From contig NZ_JBHSMT010000028.1 in NCBI RefSeq assembly GCF_042654985.1, forward strand, positions 1 through 64,000: DNA of 64,000 nt, given 5' to 3'. The position numbers and the translations under genes were made by a program. Positions 45,404-53,795 of the stretch are shown piece after piece. The notes under the pieces are model-generated. The model did not search any database. It was given only the letters and a program-made list of their open reading frames with translations, and was not told the DNA's origin. Every line of letters starts with the position of its first letter. The first letter of the stretch is position 1. Source of the DNA: Paraherbaspirillum soli (GTDB lineage Bacteria; Pseudomonadota; Gammaproteobacteria; Burkholderiales; Burkholderiaceae_D).

Positions 45404-45721
45404 ATGAAACTTTATCTACTCGTGTGCGCAGCAGTCGCCTTGCCGCTGGCGGTGATGGCCGAGACGACGGTGGACGGCGCCACGCTGGGCCAGCTGGACG
45501 CCATCGTGGCCCAATGCGGCCAGGCCAACCCGAGCGACAGCGTCAAGTACCAGGAATTGCTGACGCCCTTGATTGCCGATGTGCCGCCGGCGGAAGTCGA
45601 GGCGGCACGCCAGACCGACATCTATCGGCAGGCCTATGACGCGATCACCGAGCAACTGGCGAAGGCCAGCAAGGACGACGTGGTGGCGGCATGTGCCGGC
45701 GCCATAGCTTCAAATAACTAA
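45404..45721 (+). CDS. Small secreted protein, function unknown
   Basis: A 105-residue protein with a clear signal peptide (MKLYLLVCAAVALPLAVMA|ET). The mature part is helical with two Cys (CGQANPSDS and ACAGAI) that could form one disulfide. The frame is open upstream to 45098, but the start at 45404 gives the signal peptide and has GGAAGG before it. It is part of the small-gene run between the giant protein and the cytochrome gene. No family recognised. Confidence 0.7.
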   Translation: MKLYLLVCAAVALPLAVMAETTVDGATLGQLDAIVAQCGQANPSDSVKYQELLTPLIADVPPAEVEAARQTDIYRQAYDAITEQLAKASKDDVVAACAGAIASNN

Positions 45722-45734
45722 GCCAGAGAGCAGC

Positions 45735-46214
45735 ATGAACAAGTCCGGGATTGCAATCCAAATCACCACGCTGGCGGCGCTGTTGGCGGCCGGCGCCTGG
45801 CTGGGCGATGCTGGTGCGAAGGCACCGGTCGCCAAGACTTCGCCCTATCTGCCGGTCAAGGTGACCAAGACCGCCAAGAGTTATTACCAGCTGTTTGGCG
45901 GCATTGACAATATGAGCGTGCGCGAAACGGCTTCCGGCAACTTGATTCGTTTCAGCTACCGGGTGGTCGACCCGGCGCGCGCCAAGCTGCTGGTCGACAA
46001 GAGCGCGACCCCTTATATGTATGGACTGAGGAGCCATGCGGTGCTGCAAATCCCGGTGATGGACAAAATCGGCCAGCTGCGGCAGACCGGTGTCGCGGAA
46101 GCCGGCCAAGAGTATTGGATGGTGTTTTCCAACAAGGGCAATCTGGTGAAAGCAGGGGATCGCGTCAATGTGATGATCGGTTCCTTTCATGTCGATGGGC
46201 TGCTGGTCGAATAA
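45735..46214 (+). CDS. Secreted protein of unknown function
   Basis: A 159-residue protein with an N-terminal hydrophobic signal or anchor (IQITTLAALLAAGAWLG, about residues 8-24). The mature domain is beta-rich with repeated basic patches and no Cys or His cluster. I do not recognise it. It starts 13 bases after the preceding small secreted protein, so the two are probably cotranscribed. Confidence 0.68.
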   Translation: MNKSGIAIQITTLAALLAAGAWLGDAGAKAPVAKTSPYLPVKVTKTAKSYYQLFGGIDNMSVRETASGNLIRFSYRVVDPARAKLLVDKSATPYMYGLRSHAVLQIPVMDKIGQLRQTGVAEAGQEYWMVFSNKGNLVKAGDRVNVMIGSFHVDGLLVE

Positions 46215-46262
46215 CAACGCGAGAGCGCGATCTGCGGTATTTGAAATGGGGAGGATGTACTC

Positions 46263-47054
46263 ATGAAACGATTTCTCTTTGTGGCGTGCGGCTTGCTATC
46301 GCTTGCCGCCTCGGCCAAGGATGTGGCGCCGACCAGCCATCTGAGCGCGGCGCAGATTGTCGACAAGAACGTGGCAGCGCGCGGCGGGCTGCAAGCCTGG
46401 CGCGCGGTCAACACCTTGAGCATGTCGGGCCAGATCGACGCCGGCGGCAAGACCGATGCCAAGCTGCCGTTCGTGATGAGCATGAAGCGGCCGCACAAGA
46501 GCCGCTTCGAGCTGCGCTTCCGCGAGCAAACCGCGGTGCAGGTCTACGACGGCACCCAAGGCTGGAAGGTCAGGCCCTTCCTCGGGCGCGATGAAGTCGA
46601 GCCTTACACCCCGGCCGAAGCCAAGTCGGCCGCCGGCATGACAGAACTGGACGGGCCGCTGGTCGATTACGCCGCCAAGGGCATCAAGGTCGAGTTGCAG
46701 GGCATGGATAAGGTCGAGGGGCACAGCGCCTACAAACTCAAGCTGACCATGAAAAACCAGGAGGAGCGGCATTTGTGGGTCGACGCCAGCAGTTTCCTGG
46801 AACTTAAAATCGACGGCGAACCGCGCAAGCTGGACGGCCGGATGCACAACGTCGCCATCTATTATCGCGACTACAAGACCGAACACGGCCTGACCGTGCC
46901 CTACCTGCTGGAAACCGTGGTCGAAGGGGCCAAGCCGAGCCGCAAGATGACCATCCAGCATGTGTCGGTGAATCAACCGATGGACGATGTGTACTTTGCC
47001 AGACCGTCGGCCGGCGCTCAGGGGGCTCTGCCGGTTCAGCCAGCAGGGGGGTAG
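46263..47054 (+). CDS. LolA-fold-like periplasmic protein 1
   Basis: A 263-residue exported protein (signal cleaved after AASA, about residue 18). The mature part follows the pattern of outer-membrane lipoprotein-sorting-like proteins: AAQIVDKNVAARGGLQAWRA, FVMSMKRPHKSRFELRF, VYDGTQGWKVRPF, then LWVDASSFLELKIDG. It is about 40% identical by eye to the next gene product. LolA-fold proteins carry lipids or lipoproteins through the periplasm. Here the pair may help deliver or assemble the large exported proteins, which is inference. Confidence 0.72.
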   Translation: MKRFLFVACGLLSLAASAKDVAPTSHLSAAQIVDKNVAARGGLQAWRAVNTLSMSGQIDAGGKTDAKLPFVMSMKRPHKSRFELRFREQTAVQVYDGTQGWKVRPFLGRDEVEPYTPAEAKSAAGMTELDGPLVDYAAKGIKVELQGMDKVEGHSAYKLKLTMKNQEERHLWVDASSFLELKIDGEPRKLDGRMHNVAIYYRDYKTEHGLTVPYLLETVVEGAKPSRKMTIQHVSVNQPMDDVYFARPSAGAQGALPVQPAGG

Positions 47055-47060
47055 GCGTCC

Positions 47061-47900
47061 ATGAAGATCAAACGGATCGCAATGTGGACGCTGGCCGCCT
47101 GCATCCCGGCGCTCGCGTTCACCGGGGAGCCGGCCACCGAGCCTGGCCTGAGCGTGGCCCAGATCGTCGAAAAAAACGTCGTCGCCAGGGGCGGCGCCGA
47201 GGCTTGGCGCAAGATTCAGACCATGGTCTGGCAGGGACACGTGGAGAGCGCGAACTCGGCCGTGCCGACGCTGCCGTTTGCGCTGGAAATGAAACGGCCC
47301 AACAAGACCCGCTTTCAAATTACCGCCCTCAACCAGATGGCGGTGCGCGTGTTCGACGGCACCCAAGGCTGGAAGCTGCGCCCGGCCCATAGCGGCAAGC
47401 TGGATCTGCAGCCTTACACGCCGGAGGAGGTGAAGTTTGCGCAGGAAGAGCAGGTGATCGACGGGCCGCTGATCGACCATGAACAGAAGGGCGTCGCCGT
47501 CAGCCTGGATGGCGTCGATGACGTCGAGGGCCGCAAGAGTTATCGCTTGAACGTCCGGCTGCCGTCCGGCGTCAGCCATCACATGTGGATCGACGCTCAG
47601 ACATTTTTGGATATCAAGTACGACCGCGAGACCCGCAACCCCAAGGGCCAGCCGGTGACGGTATCGGTGTTTTACCGCAACTACCAGAGCGTCGAAGGCT
47701 TGCAGATCCCGCTGCTGATCGAAACCGGCGTCGGCGCCACCCCGCGCACCAATAAGCTGGTGATCGAAAAAGTCGCGCTCAATCCGCCGTTGGACGACTG
47801 GCGCTTCGCCAAACCCGATGCGCCGGGACACAGTACTTCGGTGTCGATCGGGCCCGAGACGCCGCAGGCCGCTCGCGACACGCACCGGCCGGGTCGCTAG
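47061..47900 (+). CDS. LolA-fold-like periplasmic protein 2
   Basis: A 279-residue exported paralogue of the preceding protein, with the same motifs (VAQIVEKNVVARGGAEAWRK, VFDGTQGWKLRP, MWIDAQTFLDIKYD). The genes lie seven bases apart, indicating tandem duplication within the operon. The C-terminal 20 residues differ and are not lipobox-like. Role as for the neighbour, unproved. Confidence 0.72.
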   Translation: MKIKRIAMWTLAACIPALAFTGEPATEPGLSVAQIVEKNVVARGGAEAWRKIQTMVWQGHVESANSAVPTLPFALEMKRPNKTRFQITALNQMAVRVFDGTQGWKLRPAHSGKLDLQPYTPEEVKFAQEEQVIDGPLIDHEQKGVAVSLDGVDDVEGRKSYRLNVRLPSGVSHHMWIDAQTFLDIKYDRETRNPKGQPVTVSVFYRNYQSVEGLQIPLLIETGVGATPRTNKLVIEKVALNPPLDDWRFAKPDAPGHSTSVSIGPETPQAARDTHRPGR

Positions 47901-47902
47901 CC

Positions 47903-49543
47903 ATGGGCCGCCGACTGCTGCGGCCGCTTGCGCTGGTTGGCTTGCTGTTGGCAGCAGCGCTTGCCACATTTGTCGCGCCGGCCTGCCAGGCCAGCGACGC
48001 TGCGGCCGCGAGTGCGGGCGAAGCGATCTTTCGGCGCGGCATATTGAGCTCGGGCCAGCCGCTCGAAGCCAGTCGCGAGGCCGGCCTGCGCACCCAGGGC
48101 GCGGCTGCGGCGTGCATCAATTGCCATCGCCGCAGCGGCTTGGGCGCCAAGGAAGGGCGCAACACGATCCCGCCGATCACCGGTCGCTACCTGTTCCACC
48201 CGCGCGCCCAAGACCAGGACAATCCGGACCTTGATCTGCCGTATGTCGAGGGGATGCGCACCGAGCGCGATCCGTACACCGATGCCACCCTCGCCAGGGC
48301 CATTCGCGAAGGAATGGACGCCGAAGGCCGGCGGCTCAGCTACCTGATGCCGCAGTACGCGCTGAACGATGCCGACATGGCAGCGTTGATCGCTTACCTG
48401 AAACGTTTCGACCAACGCCGGATACCAGGGGTCACGGACACGGTGCTGCACTTTGCCACCATCATCACGCCCGATGCCGACCCGGTGAAGCGGCGCGGCA
48501 TGCTCGACGTGCTTGAACACTATTTCACCGACAAGAACGCCTCGCCGTTCGGCGCGACGCCGCCGCTGCGCACCTCGCGCAAGATGATGTTCATGGCCAA
48601 TCGCCGCTGGCAGCTGCACGTGTGGCAACTGACCGGTCCGGCCGCCACCTGGGAAGATCAACTGAAACGGCATCAGGCTGAGGAACCTGTGTTTGCGGTG
48701 GTGTCGGGACTGGGCGGCAAGAACTGGGCGCCGGTCCATGCGTTCTGCGAGCATGAGGCGATACCCTGCCTGTTTCCCAACGTCGAGACTCCGGTCGACG
48801 CCGGCAGCGATTTTTATTCACTGTATTTCTCCAAGGGAGTGATGCTGGAAGCGGACCTGATCGCCAAAAAAATCCTTGATGCAGGCAGCGTCGCCAAGAA
48901 GGTGCGCCAGATCTATCGCGCCGGCGACAGCGGCGAGGCGGGCGCCCAGGCGCTCGCGGCGATCTTGAAACAGCGTGGGATTGCTGTCTCCAGCCGCGTG
49001 CTGACGCCGAGGGAGAGCGTCGCCAAAGCGCTGCGCCGGACTAAAGGCGTGGATGCGTTTGTGCTGTGGCTGCGCCCGGACGATATCGCGGCGCTCGCCG
49101 GCACGCCGGCGCCGGCTACGGTGTACATGTCGGGCTTGATGGGCGGACTCGAACGCGCGCCGTTGCCGTCCAGTTGGCGCAGCGCCACGCAGCTGGCCTA
49201 TCCGGTCGACCTGCCGGATCGGCGCCGGGTCCGCGTCGACTACGCGCTCGGCTGGTTCGCGATCCGCCGCATTCCGGTGGTCGCGATCCAGGTGCAGGCC
49301 GACACCTATCTGGCCTGCGGCCTGCTGGCGGAGACGCTGAGCCACATGGTCGACACTTTCGTCCCCGATTACCTGGTCGAGCGCATCGAAGACATGCTCG
49401 GACACCGCATCCTCACCGGCTACTATCCGCGCCTGACGCTGGCGACGGGTCAACGTTTTGCCTCCAAGGGGGGGTATATGGTCCGTTTTGCCGAGCCTGA
49501 AGGCATGCGGCTGGTTGCCGACGGCGACTGGGTGGTGCCGTAG
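47903..49543 (+). CDS. Cytochrome c fused to a periplasmic-binding-protein-like domain
   Basis: A 546-residue exported protein. After the signal peptide (about 1-30) comes a mono-heme class I cytochrome c: CINCH at 71-75 and a likely axial Met in SYLMPQY (149). The remainder (about 185-546) resembles a type 1 periplasmic binding fold (DLIAKKILDAGSVAKKVRQIYR, then DAFVLWLRPDDIAAL). It may pass electrons from the oxidases while sensing a small ligand. It starts three bases after the LolA-like pair. A c-type cytochrome in an oxidase operon recalls mofC of Leptothrix, a loose analogy. Confidence 0.82.
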   Translation: MGRRLLRPLALVGLLLAAALATFVAPACQASDAAAASAGEAIFRRGILSSGQPLEASREAGLRTQGAAAACINCHRRSGLGAKEGRNTIPPITGRYLFHPRAQDQDNPDLDLPYVEGMRTERDPYTDATLARAIREGMDAEGRRLSYLMPQYALNDADMAALIAYLKRFDQRRIPGVTDTVLHFATIITPDADPVKRRGMLDVLEHYFTDKNASPFGATPPLRTSRKMMFMANRRWQLHVWQLTGPAATWEDQLKRHQAEEPVFAVVSGLGGKNWAPVHAFCEHEAIPCLFPNVETPVDAGSDFYSLYFSKGVMLEADLIAKKILDAGSVAKKVRQIYRAGDSGEAGAQALAAILKQRGIAVSSRVLTPRESVAKALRRTKGVDAFVLWLRPDDIAALAGTPAPATVYMSGLMGGLERAPLPSSWRSATQLAYPVDLPDRRRVRVDYALGWFAIRRIPVVAIQVQADTYLACGLLAETLSHMVDTFVPDYLVERIEDMLGHRILTGYYPRLTLATGQRFASKGGYMVRFAEPEGMRLVADGDWVVP

Positions 49544-49582
49544 CGGCACGCGGAGAAGCGATCCAACTATGGAGAAATCATC

Positions 49583-50197
49583 ATGAAAACAACTATCAAA
49601 TCCCTGGCCGCCAGCCTGGCGCTGGCCGCATCGTTTGCCCCCGGCGCGTATGCCGGCGGCGCTCCCGACATGCACATGCACGACCATCACATGATGCCGG
49701 AGCTGATGCGCTCGAACGTGGACTATGCGCTGCCGAAGGTCTCACTGATGCGGGAAGACGGCAAAGCTGTCTCGCTGATCAATGAGATGAACGACGACGG
49801 CCGGCCGGTGATCCTGACTTTCATCTATACCACCTGCACCTCGATCTGTCCCATCATCAGCCAGACCCTGTCGCAATTGCAGAGCGAGCTGGGCAGCGAG
49901 CGCGACAAAGTGCACATGATGTCGATCTCGATCGATCCGGAGCAGGACACGCCTGCGCGTCTGCGGCAGTACGCCAAGAAATACGGCGCCGGCCCCGAGT
50001 GGCAGCACTACACCGGCAGCGTCGCGGCCAGCATCGCAACGCAACGCGCGTTCGACGTCTACCGCGGCGACAAGATGAACCACAACCCGGTGACCTTGCT
50101 GCGCGCAGCGCCCGGCAAATCGTGGCTGCGGATCGACGGCTTTGCTACTGCGGACGATCTGTTGCGGGAGTATCGCAAGCTGGAAGAGGGCGAGTGA
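49583..50197 (+). CDS. SCO1/SenC-type copper chaperone
   Basis: A 204-residue exported thioredoxin-fold protein. The copper-binding Cys pair is in TTCTSICP (Cys85 and Cys89), with the distal His in MNHNPVTLL (His167). A His/Met-rich stretch (MHMHDHHMM, residues 30-38) after the signal peptide could take up Cu. SCO proteins load copper into oxidases, fitting its position at the end of the copper-oxidase locus. GGAGAAATC precedes the start. Confidence 0.9.
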   Translation: MKTTIKSLAASLALAASFAPGAYAGGAPDMHMHDHHMMPELMRSNVDYALPKVSLMREDGKAVSLINEMNDDGRPVILTFIYTTCTSICPIISQTLSQLQSELGSERDKVHMMSISIDPEQDTPARLRQYAKKYGAGPEWQHYTGSVAASIATQRAFDVYRGDKMNHNPVTLLRAAPGKSWLRIDGFATADDLLREYRKLEEGE

Positions 50198-50242
50198 TTC
50201 GGTTTGGCGGCTTGCTTCCGTTTCGCAAGAAATGTAGTTCAC

Positions 50243-50301
50243 CGGGGGCAGATTTTTTTTACGCGGGGGGGGGGGGTAACGCGTAAATTACTCTGCCCCC
50301 G
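50243..50301. repeat. Inverted-repeat element with a 12-base G tract
   Basis: CGGGGGCAGA (50243-50252) and TCTGCCCCCG (50292-50301) form the outer arms, and TTACGC/GCGTAA the inner arms, around a run of 12 G at 50265-50276. It looks like the tip of a miniature element or transposon scar. The G tract would be prone to slippage, but lies outside any recognised gene. Confidence 0.55.
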
Positions 50302-50544
50302 CGGAGTACGCGCGGCCGGTCTGCGTCGCAATTGCCACGGTACGCAATAAAGTCTATAGTTCTGCCCGTCCGTTGGATAAAACATGCCGCGTAATGCGGC
50401 TTTTTCTTGTCCAGGCACTGCACCACAATCGATCGGCGCAATTTCTGTAACTGGTCCAAGCCAGCAATCCGGCGCGCGATTACCCCGACCCGGAATGTAC
50501 GCGGAACAGGCTGATAGGGAAATCGATAGCCTTAACCAAGGCAA

Positions 50545-50640
50545 GTAGGGCGGATGAGCGCAGCGTTATCCGCCGCTGGATGCGTCACAAATGTTTGAAT
50601 CTTCCGATGCGGCGGAAGGCGCTGCGCTTTTCCGCCCTAC
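50545..50640. repeat. 96-bp palindromic intergenic repeat, copy 3
   Basis: The left arm GTAGGGCGGATGAGCGCAGC is identical to that of the copy at 27761. The right arm (GGCGCTGCGCTTTTCCGCCCTAC) carries the alternative sequence seen in the left arm of the copy at 29317. Length is again 96 bp. Confidence 0.85.
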
Positions 50641-50852
50641 GTTGCACACGTTTTACTCCATAGTTTGTTAAGCAAGGCAGAGACAGGTTCGGCTAGGGCC
50701 GTCGAAAAAAAGCTGATGTTGTCAAGCTGGCACCTCGAAAAACCTACTGCACGGTTATGCGTCAACTGAATAACATCTCAAGTCGCTATGAGGTTGGTGC
50801 GGAGGTTATTGGCAAACATCCATATGGAAATATATGAAAAATTGGAATCAGT

Positions 50853-51248
50853 ATGTTTTTTGAGTCCCAGCAATTTGACACCCGCCTGAAAAAGCCATTT
50901 GGATGGTCTGATAACGTGTTTCGTTATTGCGACTTCGCTCACATCAACGCTGAAGGCGGCGATGTTGATTCTGTTTTCGTGAGTTGTACATTTGAAAAAT
51001 GCGATTGGTACTGGGGGATTTTTAACCTTGCTGTATTTGTGCAGGTCAAGTTCACCAACTGCACATTTCGCGGAACTGCATTTTCAGGGAGCAAATTCAT
51101 CGAATGTGAATTTGTGGACTGTGAATTTACGCTCGACAATCTTAATAGTGAATGTTCTTTTGAAGATGTGGTTTGGTATGGATGCATACAGAAAAATTGC
51201 AAGGGATTGGCAATTCAAAACACAAGCAATGGTTCAACTTGGCGCTAG
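50853..51248 (+). CDS. Pentapeptide-repeat protein
   Basis: A 131-residue soluble protein with pentapeptide-type repeats over about 25-105 (CDFAH, CTFEK, VKFTN, CTFRG, SKFIE, CEFVD), which fold into a right-handed quadrilateral helix. Cys at the i-2 position is frequent. Such proteins can mimic DNA or act as immunity or resistance factors, but most have no known role. Codon use and GC are lower than in the preceding operon. Confidence 0.78.
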   Translation: MFFESQQFDTRLKKPFGWSDNVFRYCDFAHINAEGGDVDSVFVSCTFEKCDWYWGIFNLAVFVQVKFTNCTFRGTAFSGSKFIECEFVDCEFTLDNLNSECSFEDVVWYGCIQKNCKGLAIQNTSNGSTWR

Positions 51249-51266
51249 GATTTTGGACGCAATGAC

Positions 51267-51569
51267 ATGACAAAAATAGCTAGCGGTTGCTTGTCAAAGC
51301 TGTATTTGGAGATTGATCAGCATGAGCGTCGCATCGACCGAGCAGTACTGTGTTTGGGTGATAGCAATTGGATAGAGCTAACTGCGATTGTCACAAATAA
51401 TCAAGATGGATTTATCGTACCCCCGCCGTTTGGATGCGAATGTATCGTGACCGACATTTCGGATCGTCAGTGGGGTAATGCGAGCTATGAGATCGAATTC
51501 GTCTCATCGTATTCCAGGGATGGAATTTTTTGGGCAAAGGGTTTTCGTGAAGTCGCCGGAATTTCATGA
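51267..51569 (+). CDS. Small hypothetical protein
   Basis: A 100-residue soluble protein, 18 bases after the pentapeptide-repeat gene. It has no family I recognise, no signal peptide and a predicted mixed alpha/beta content. The weak ribosome binding site and low GC match its neighbours. An orphan immunity-type gene is possible from size and context only. Confidence 0.5.
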   Translation: MTKIASGCLSKLYLEIDQHERRIDRAVLCLGDSNWIELTAIVTNNQDGFIVPPPFGCECIVTDISDRQWGNASYEIEFVSSYSRDGIFWAKGFREVAGIS

Positions 51570-51620
51570 AATGAGCGAAATCAGGAGCCTGTCAGATTTT
51601 CTGAGTGCATAACTCTACAA

Positions 51621-52055
51621 ATGAAATCAAAAATCCGCCTAAGCAAGATTTGGTTCGATGATGACGTGGTTGAACTAGACATTGACGTCTCAGATGGCAA
51701 GTCCTCGTTTGCTAATTCCGTCTATGTAGGTCATCAGCGCCTCAAAGAGATTGCCTCAGAACTGGATCGTTTTAAAGATCAAGTTGATGGAGGTATCTAC
51801 GATCTACGATTGGGGGAATTCGGTCCTGAGTTTGTTTCGGGGGCTTTCCACGCCAGGATGCATTTCCATGATCGTGGCTACATTTACATTACGGTGTTGG
51901 CCCAGTCCGAATTTAAGGATTTTGCAAGGAAAAATGTCGCGAGTGAAGCTACGCTTTATCTCGTTTCGCAACCAGCGCTGCTTGATGATTTTATTCGGGC
52001 ATTGACTGCTTTAAGCATCGGGCAACGAGATGATGCTGAGCTTGAGGCTGTTTAA
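51621..52055 (+). CDS. Small hypothetical protein, possible immunity-type
   Basis: A 144-residue acidic soluble protein (LSKIWFDDDVVELDIDVSDG near the N-terminus, HARMHFHDRGYIYITVLAQ later). I do not recognise a specific family. The Phe-Asp-Asp start and alternating strand pattern are common in toxin-immunity proteins of polymorphic toxin systems. No toxin is nearby. No clear Shine-Dalgarno. Confidence 0.5.
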   Translation: MKSKIRLSKIWFDDDVVELDIDVSDGKSSFANSVYVGHQRLKEIASELDRFKDQVDGGIYDLRLGEFGPEFVSGAFHARMHFHDRGYIYITVLAQSEFKDFARKNVASEATLYLVSQPALLDDFIRALTALSIGQRDDAELEAV

Positions 52056-52293
52056 CTTTGAGGCCTAGGATGCCATTTCCTAATGCCTACTATCGGCCAG
52101 AAGCGAGCACTCGGTCCCCGTTAAACTCATAGAAGAATCAATATCTAAATAGAGAAGAAATGGATCAATTCACTTTGATGCGCACTTAAACGAGTTAGAA
52201 GAAAAGCTAGCCTGGTCGTCGTTGTCGTGATATATGGACGCCTGGTTTGAAATGTTTTCAATTTCCCCGTATAAAACTGATTAGGGTTCATGA

Positions 52294-52941
52294 ATGCGTT
52301 CCACGTCGCGCACGATTACAAACCCACTCGAAGCTTTTGCAATTTCGGCGATCTGCTTCGGTTGGTCGATTTATTCGTCAACTCAGGCGGTATCGGCAGG
52401 CTTCAATAGCGGCGCATTTACAGACGCAAATCTACTCTCCATCATCCTCATGGAAATAATCTTGGGAGGCATTGCGTTTCTGATTCTTTACCTCCGAAGG
52501 TTCGCGGTCTCTACGCTCTATCCTGCGCCGTCCCTCATCGGGATTATTGTTGGGATCGCTATTTATGTGGCGGCATTGGGTGTCGTGTGGGTGTCTACAG
52601 CCCCATTCGTATCAAGCCTAGGGACTCAGCCTATTGACAGCATGGTGTCGAATGCATCTGTTTCGTTGTCGACCGTAATCATAATGGCGTTGACAAATGG
52701 CGCGTACGAGGAAGTTTTTTTACTTGGCTTCCTCCTTCGAGGAATGAGAGGTTATGGCCTTTCAGTTGCGATGGGTGTGTCGCTTTTAGTGCGTGTGCTT
52801 TATCACCTTTACCAAGGGCCGGTTGGGGCAATCTCGGTCTTGGCTTTTGGCTTCGTCCTGAGTCTCTATTACGTCCGAACCGGCTCGTTATTTCCCGCGG
52901 TGTTTGCGCATATTCTGGCTGATATCATTCCCTTTCTATGA
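52294..52941 (+). CDS. CPBP-family intramembrane protein (Abi/CAAX-like)
   Basis: A 215-residue protein with about six hydrophobic segments. The C-terminal half carries CPBP motifs: YEEVFLLGFLLRGM (paired Glu), VRVLYHLYQG and FAHILADIIP (His and Asp). These residues form the putative intramembrane protease site of CAAX/bacteriocin-immunity proteins. Such proteins often protect producers of peptide bacteriocins, but this gene is 3.9 kb from the peptide cluster and need not belong to it. About 240 gene-free bases precede it. Confidence 0.75.
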   Translation: MRSTSRTITNPLEAFAISAICFGWSIYSSTQAVSAGFNSGAFTDANLLSIILMEIILGGIAFLILYLRRFAVSTLYPAPSLIGIIVGIAIYVAALGVVWVSTAPFVSSLGTQPIDSMVSNASVSLSTVIIMALTNGAYEEVFLLGFLLRGMRGYGLSVAMGVSLLVRVLYHLYQGPVGAISVLAFGFVLSLYYVRTGSLFPAVFAHILADIIPFL

Positions 52942-53280
52942 ACTGTCTGAGCCTTAGCCCATCATTCGAGTGGACAGCTTAGGGCTGGTCAGAATAAGTT
53001 GGGCGTCCATGATTGCCTCTCGATGCACCGCAACGGTGTCTTGGTTTGCACAGCAGGCATCGCCAACGCCTCCCTTCTCTCTGTACACCTCGCCGGCGGC
53101 CTAGGCGATGATGAACCAGCGACTATTCTTGTCTCTGGAATGCAAGACCTTTCCGAGGAACGAGACGCCCATGTTTATTGGGTCCACGAAACTCCGCTCG
53201 TCTAAGAGACGATCATCTGTCCTTTGCGCTCCTCAAAATACTGCTCCCATTGGTCACACGGATTGGCGTCAGATTTAATC
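52942..53280. other. Intergenic, no confident gene
   Basis: A 68-codon frame at 52999-53205 starts with TTG and has neither ribosome binding site nor recognisable product. I leave it uncalled. Nothing else stands out. Confidence 0.5.
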
Positions 53281-53308
53281 TTGACATGCCGTTGTATTGG
53301 CATAAATT
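53281..53308 (+). promoter_or_regulatory. Sigma-70-like promoter upstream of the DsrE genes
   Basis: TTGACA (53281-53286), 16-base spacer, TAAATT (53303-53308). The spacer contains the inverted repeat TGCC-N8-GGCA, which could be an operator overlapping the promoter. It precedes the short frame at 53323 and the DsrE gene at 53459. Confidence 0.5.
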
Positions 53309-53322
53309 TAACCAGAGGTGAA

Positions 53323-53388
53323 ATGTACGTTCGAAACGCAAACACACAGGTGTTCGCATGCCTCAAGCACTTTCAATTGGGATACTGA
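53323..53388 (+). CDS. 21-codon open reading frame in the DsrE leader
   Basis: ATG 53323 is preceded by AGAGGTG and encodes MYVRNANTQVFACLKHFQLG plus Tyr before TGA at 53386. It sits just after the promoter-like sequence and 70 bases before the first DsrE gene. It may be a leader peptide or an accidental frame; one Cys and no obvious regulatory codon run. Confidence 0.35.
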   Translation: MYVRNANTQVFACLKHFQLGY

Positions 53389-53458
53389 CGGCGGGTAAAC
53401 AACTCCGCCCTTGCGTTGAGCAGCCGGTATGTTTCATTCACAACAAAAGGAAACAGGA

Positions 53459-53785
53459 ATGGCCAAGTATTTGCTTATCGAGTCGCGCGACCCGTTCGAG
53501 AACAATATTGTTGCGCGCCAGTACGATCTGGCGGTGAATCTGGTGAAGGAAGGCAACCAGGTCACTTTGTTCCTGGTACAGAATGGCGTGCTGCCGGCGC
53601 GACCCAGCAGTTGTTCGTCTCTCTTAACCGATACCGCGCTTGCCGGTGTCGAGGTTCTCGCCGACGACTTCGCGTTACGCGAACGTGGGATCGGAGCGAC
53701 CCAGTTGGCCGAGGGCGTAAAAGCCGCGCCGCTTTCCGTGGTCATCGATCAGCTCGCCGAGGGCCGCAAGGCCATCTGGCACTAA
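53459..53785 (+). CDS. DsrE-family protein 1
   Basis: A 108-residue protein with the DsrE/TusD-like fold pattern (KYLLIESRDPFE at the N-terminus, EGNQVTLFLVQNGV in the middle). Cys52 (SSCSS) is in the region where sulfur-relay members carry an active Cys. The start at 53459, with AAAGGAAACAGGA upstream, is preferred to 53429. It is first of three adjacent DsrE-family genes, a TusBCD/DsrEFH-like layout for persulfide transfer. The physiological partner is unknown. Confidence 0.78.
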   Translation: MAKYLLIESRDPFENNIVARQYDLAVNLVKEGNQVTLFLVQNGVLPARPSSCSSLLTDTALAGVEVLADDFALRERGIGATQLAEGVKAAPLSVVIDQLAEGRKAIWH

Positions 53786-53795
53786 GGAGGCCGCC

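Larger units (their letters stand above)
50198..50852. other. Repeat-rich intergenic region
   Basis: About 650 bases without a credible gene. It contains an inverted-repeat element with a 12-G run (50243-50301), a third 96-bp repeat (50545-50640) and a partial copy (50729-50754) of the arm found after the ABC permease gene. It separates the copper-oxidase locus from a lower-GC accessory region. Confidence 0.7.

Noticed and set aside
46296..47969. Minus-strand frame of 557 aa opposite the LolA-like pair
   Set aside because: Shadow of two well-supported plus-strand genes with signal peptides.
52999..53205. 68-codon plus-strand frame
   Set aside because: TTG start, no ribosome binding site, no recognisable product.
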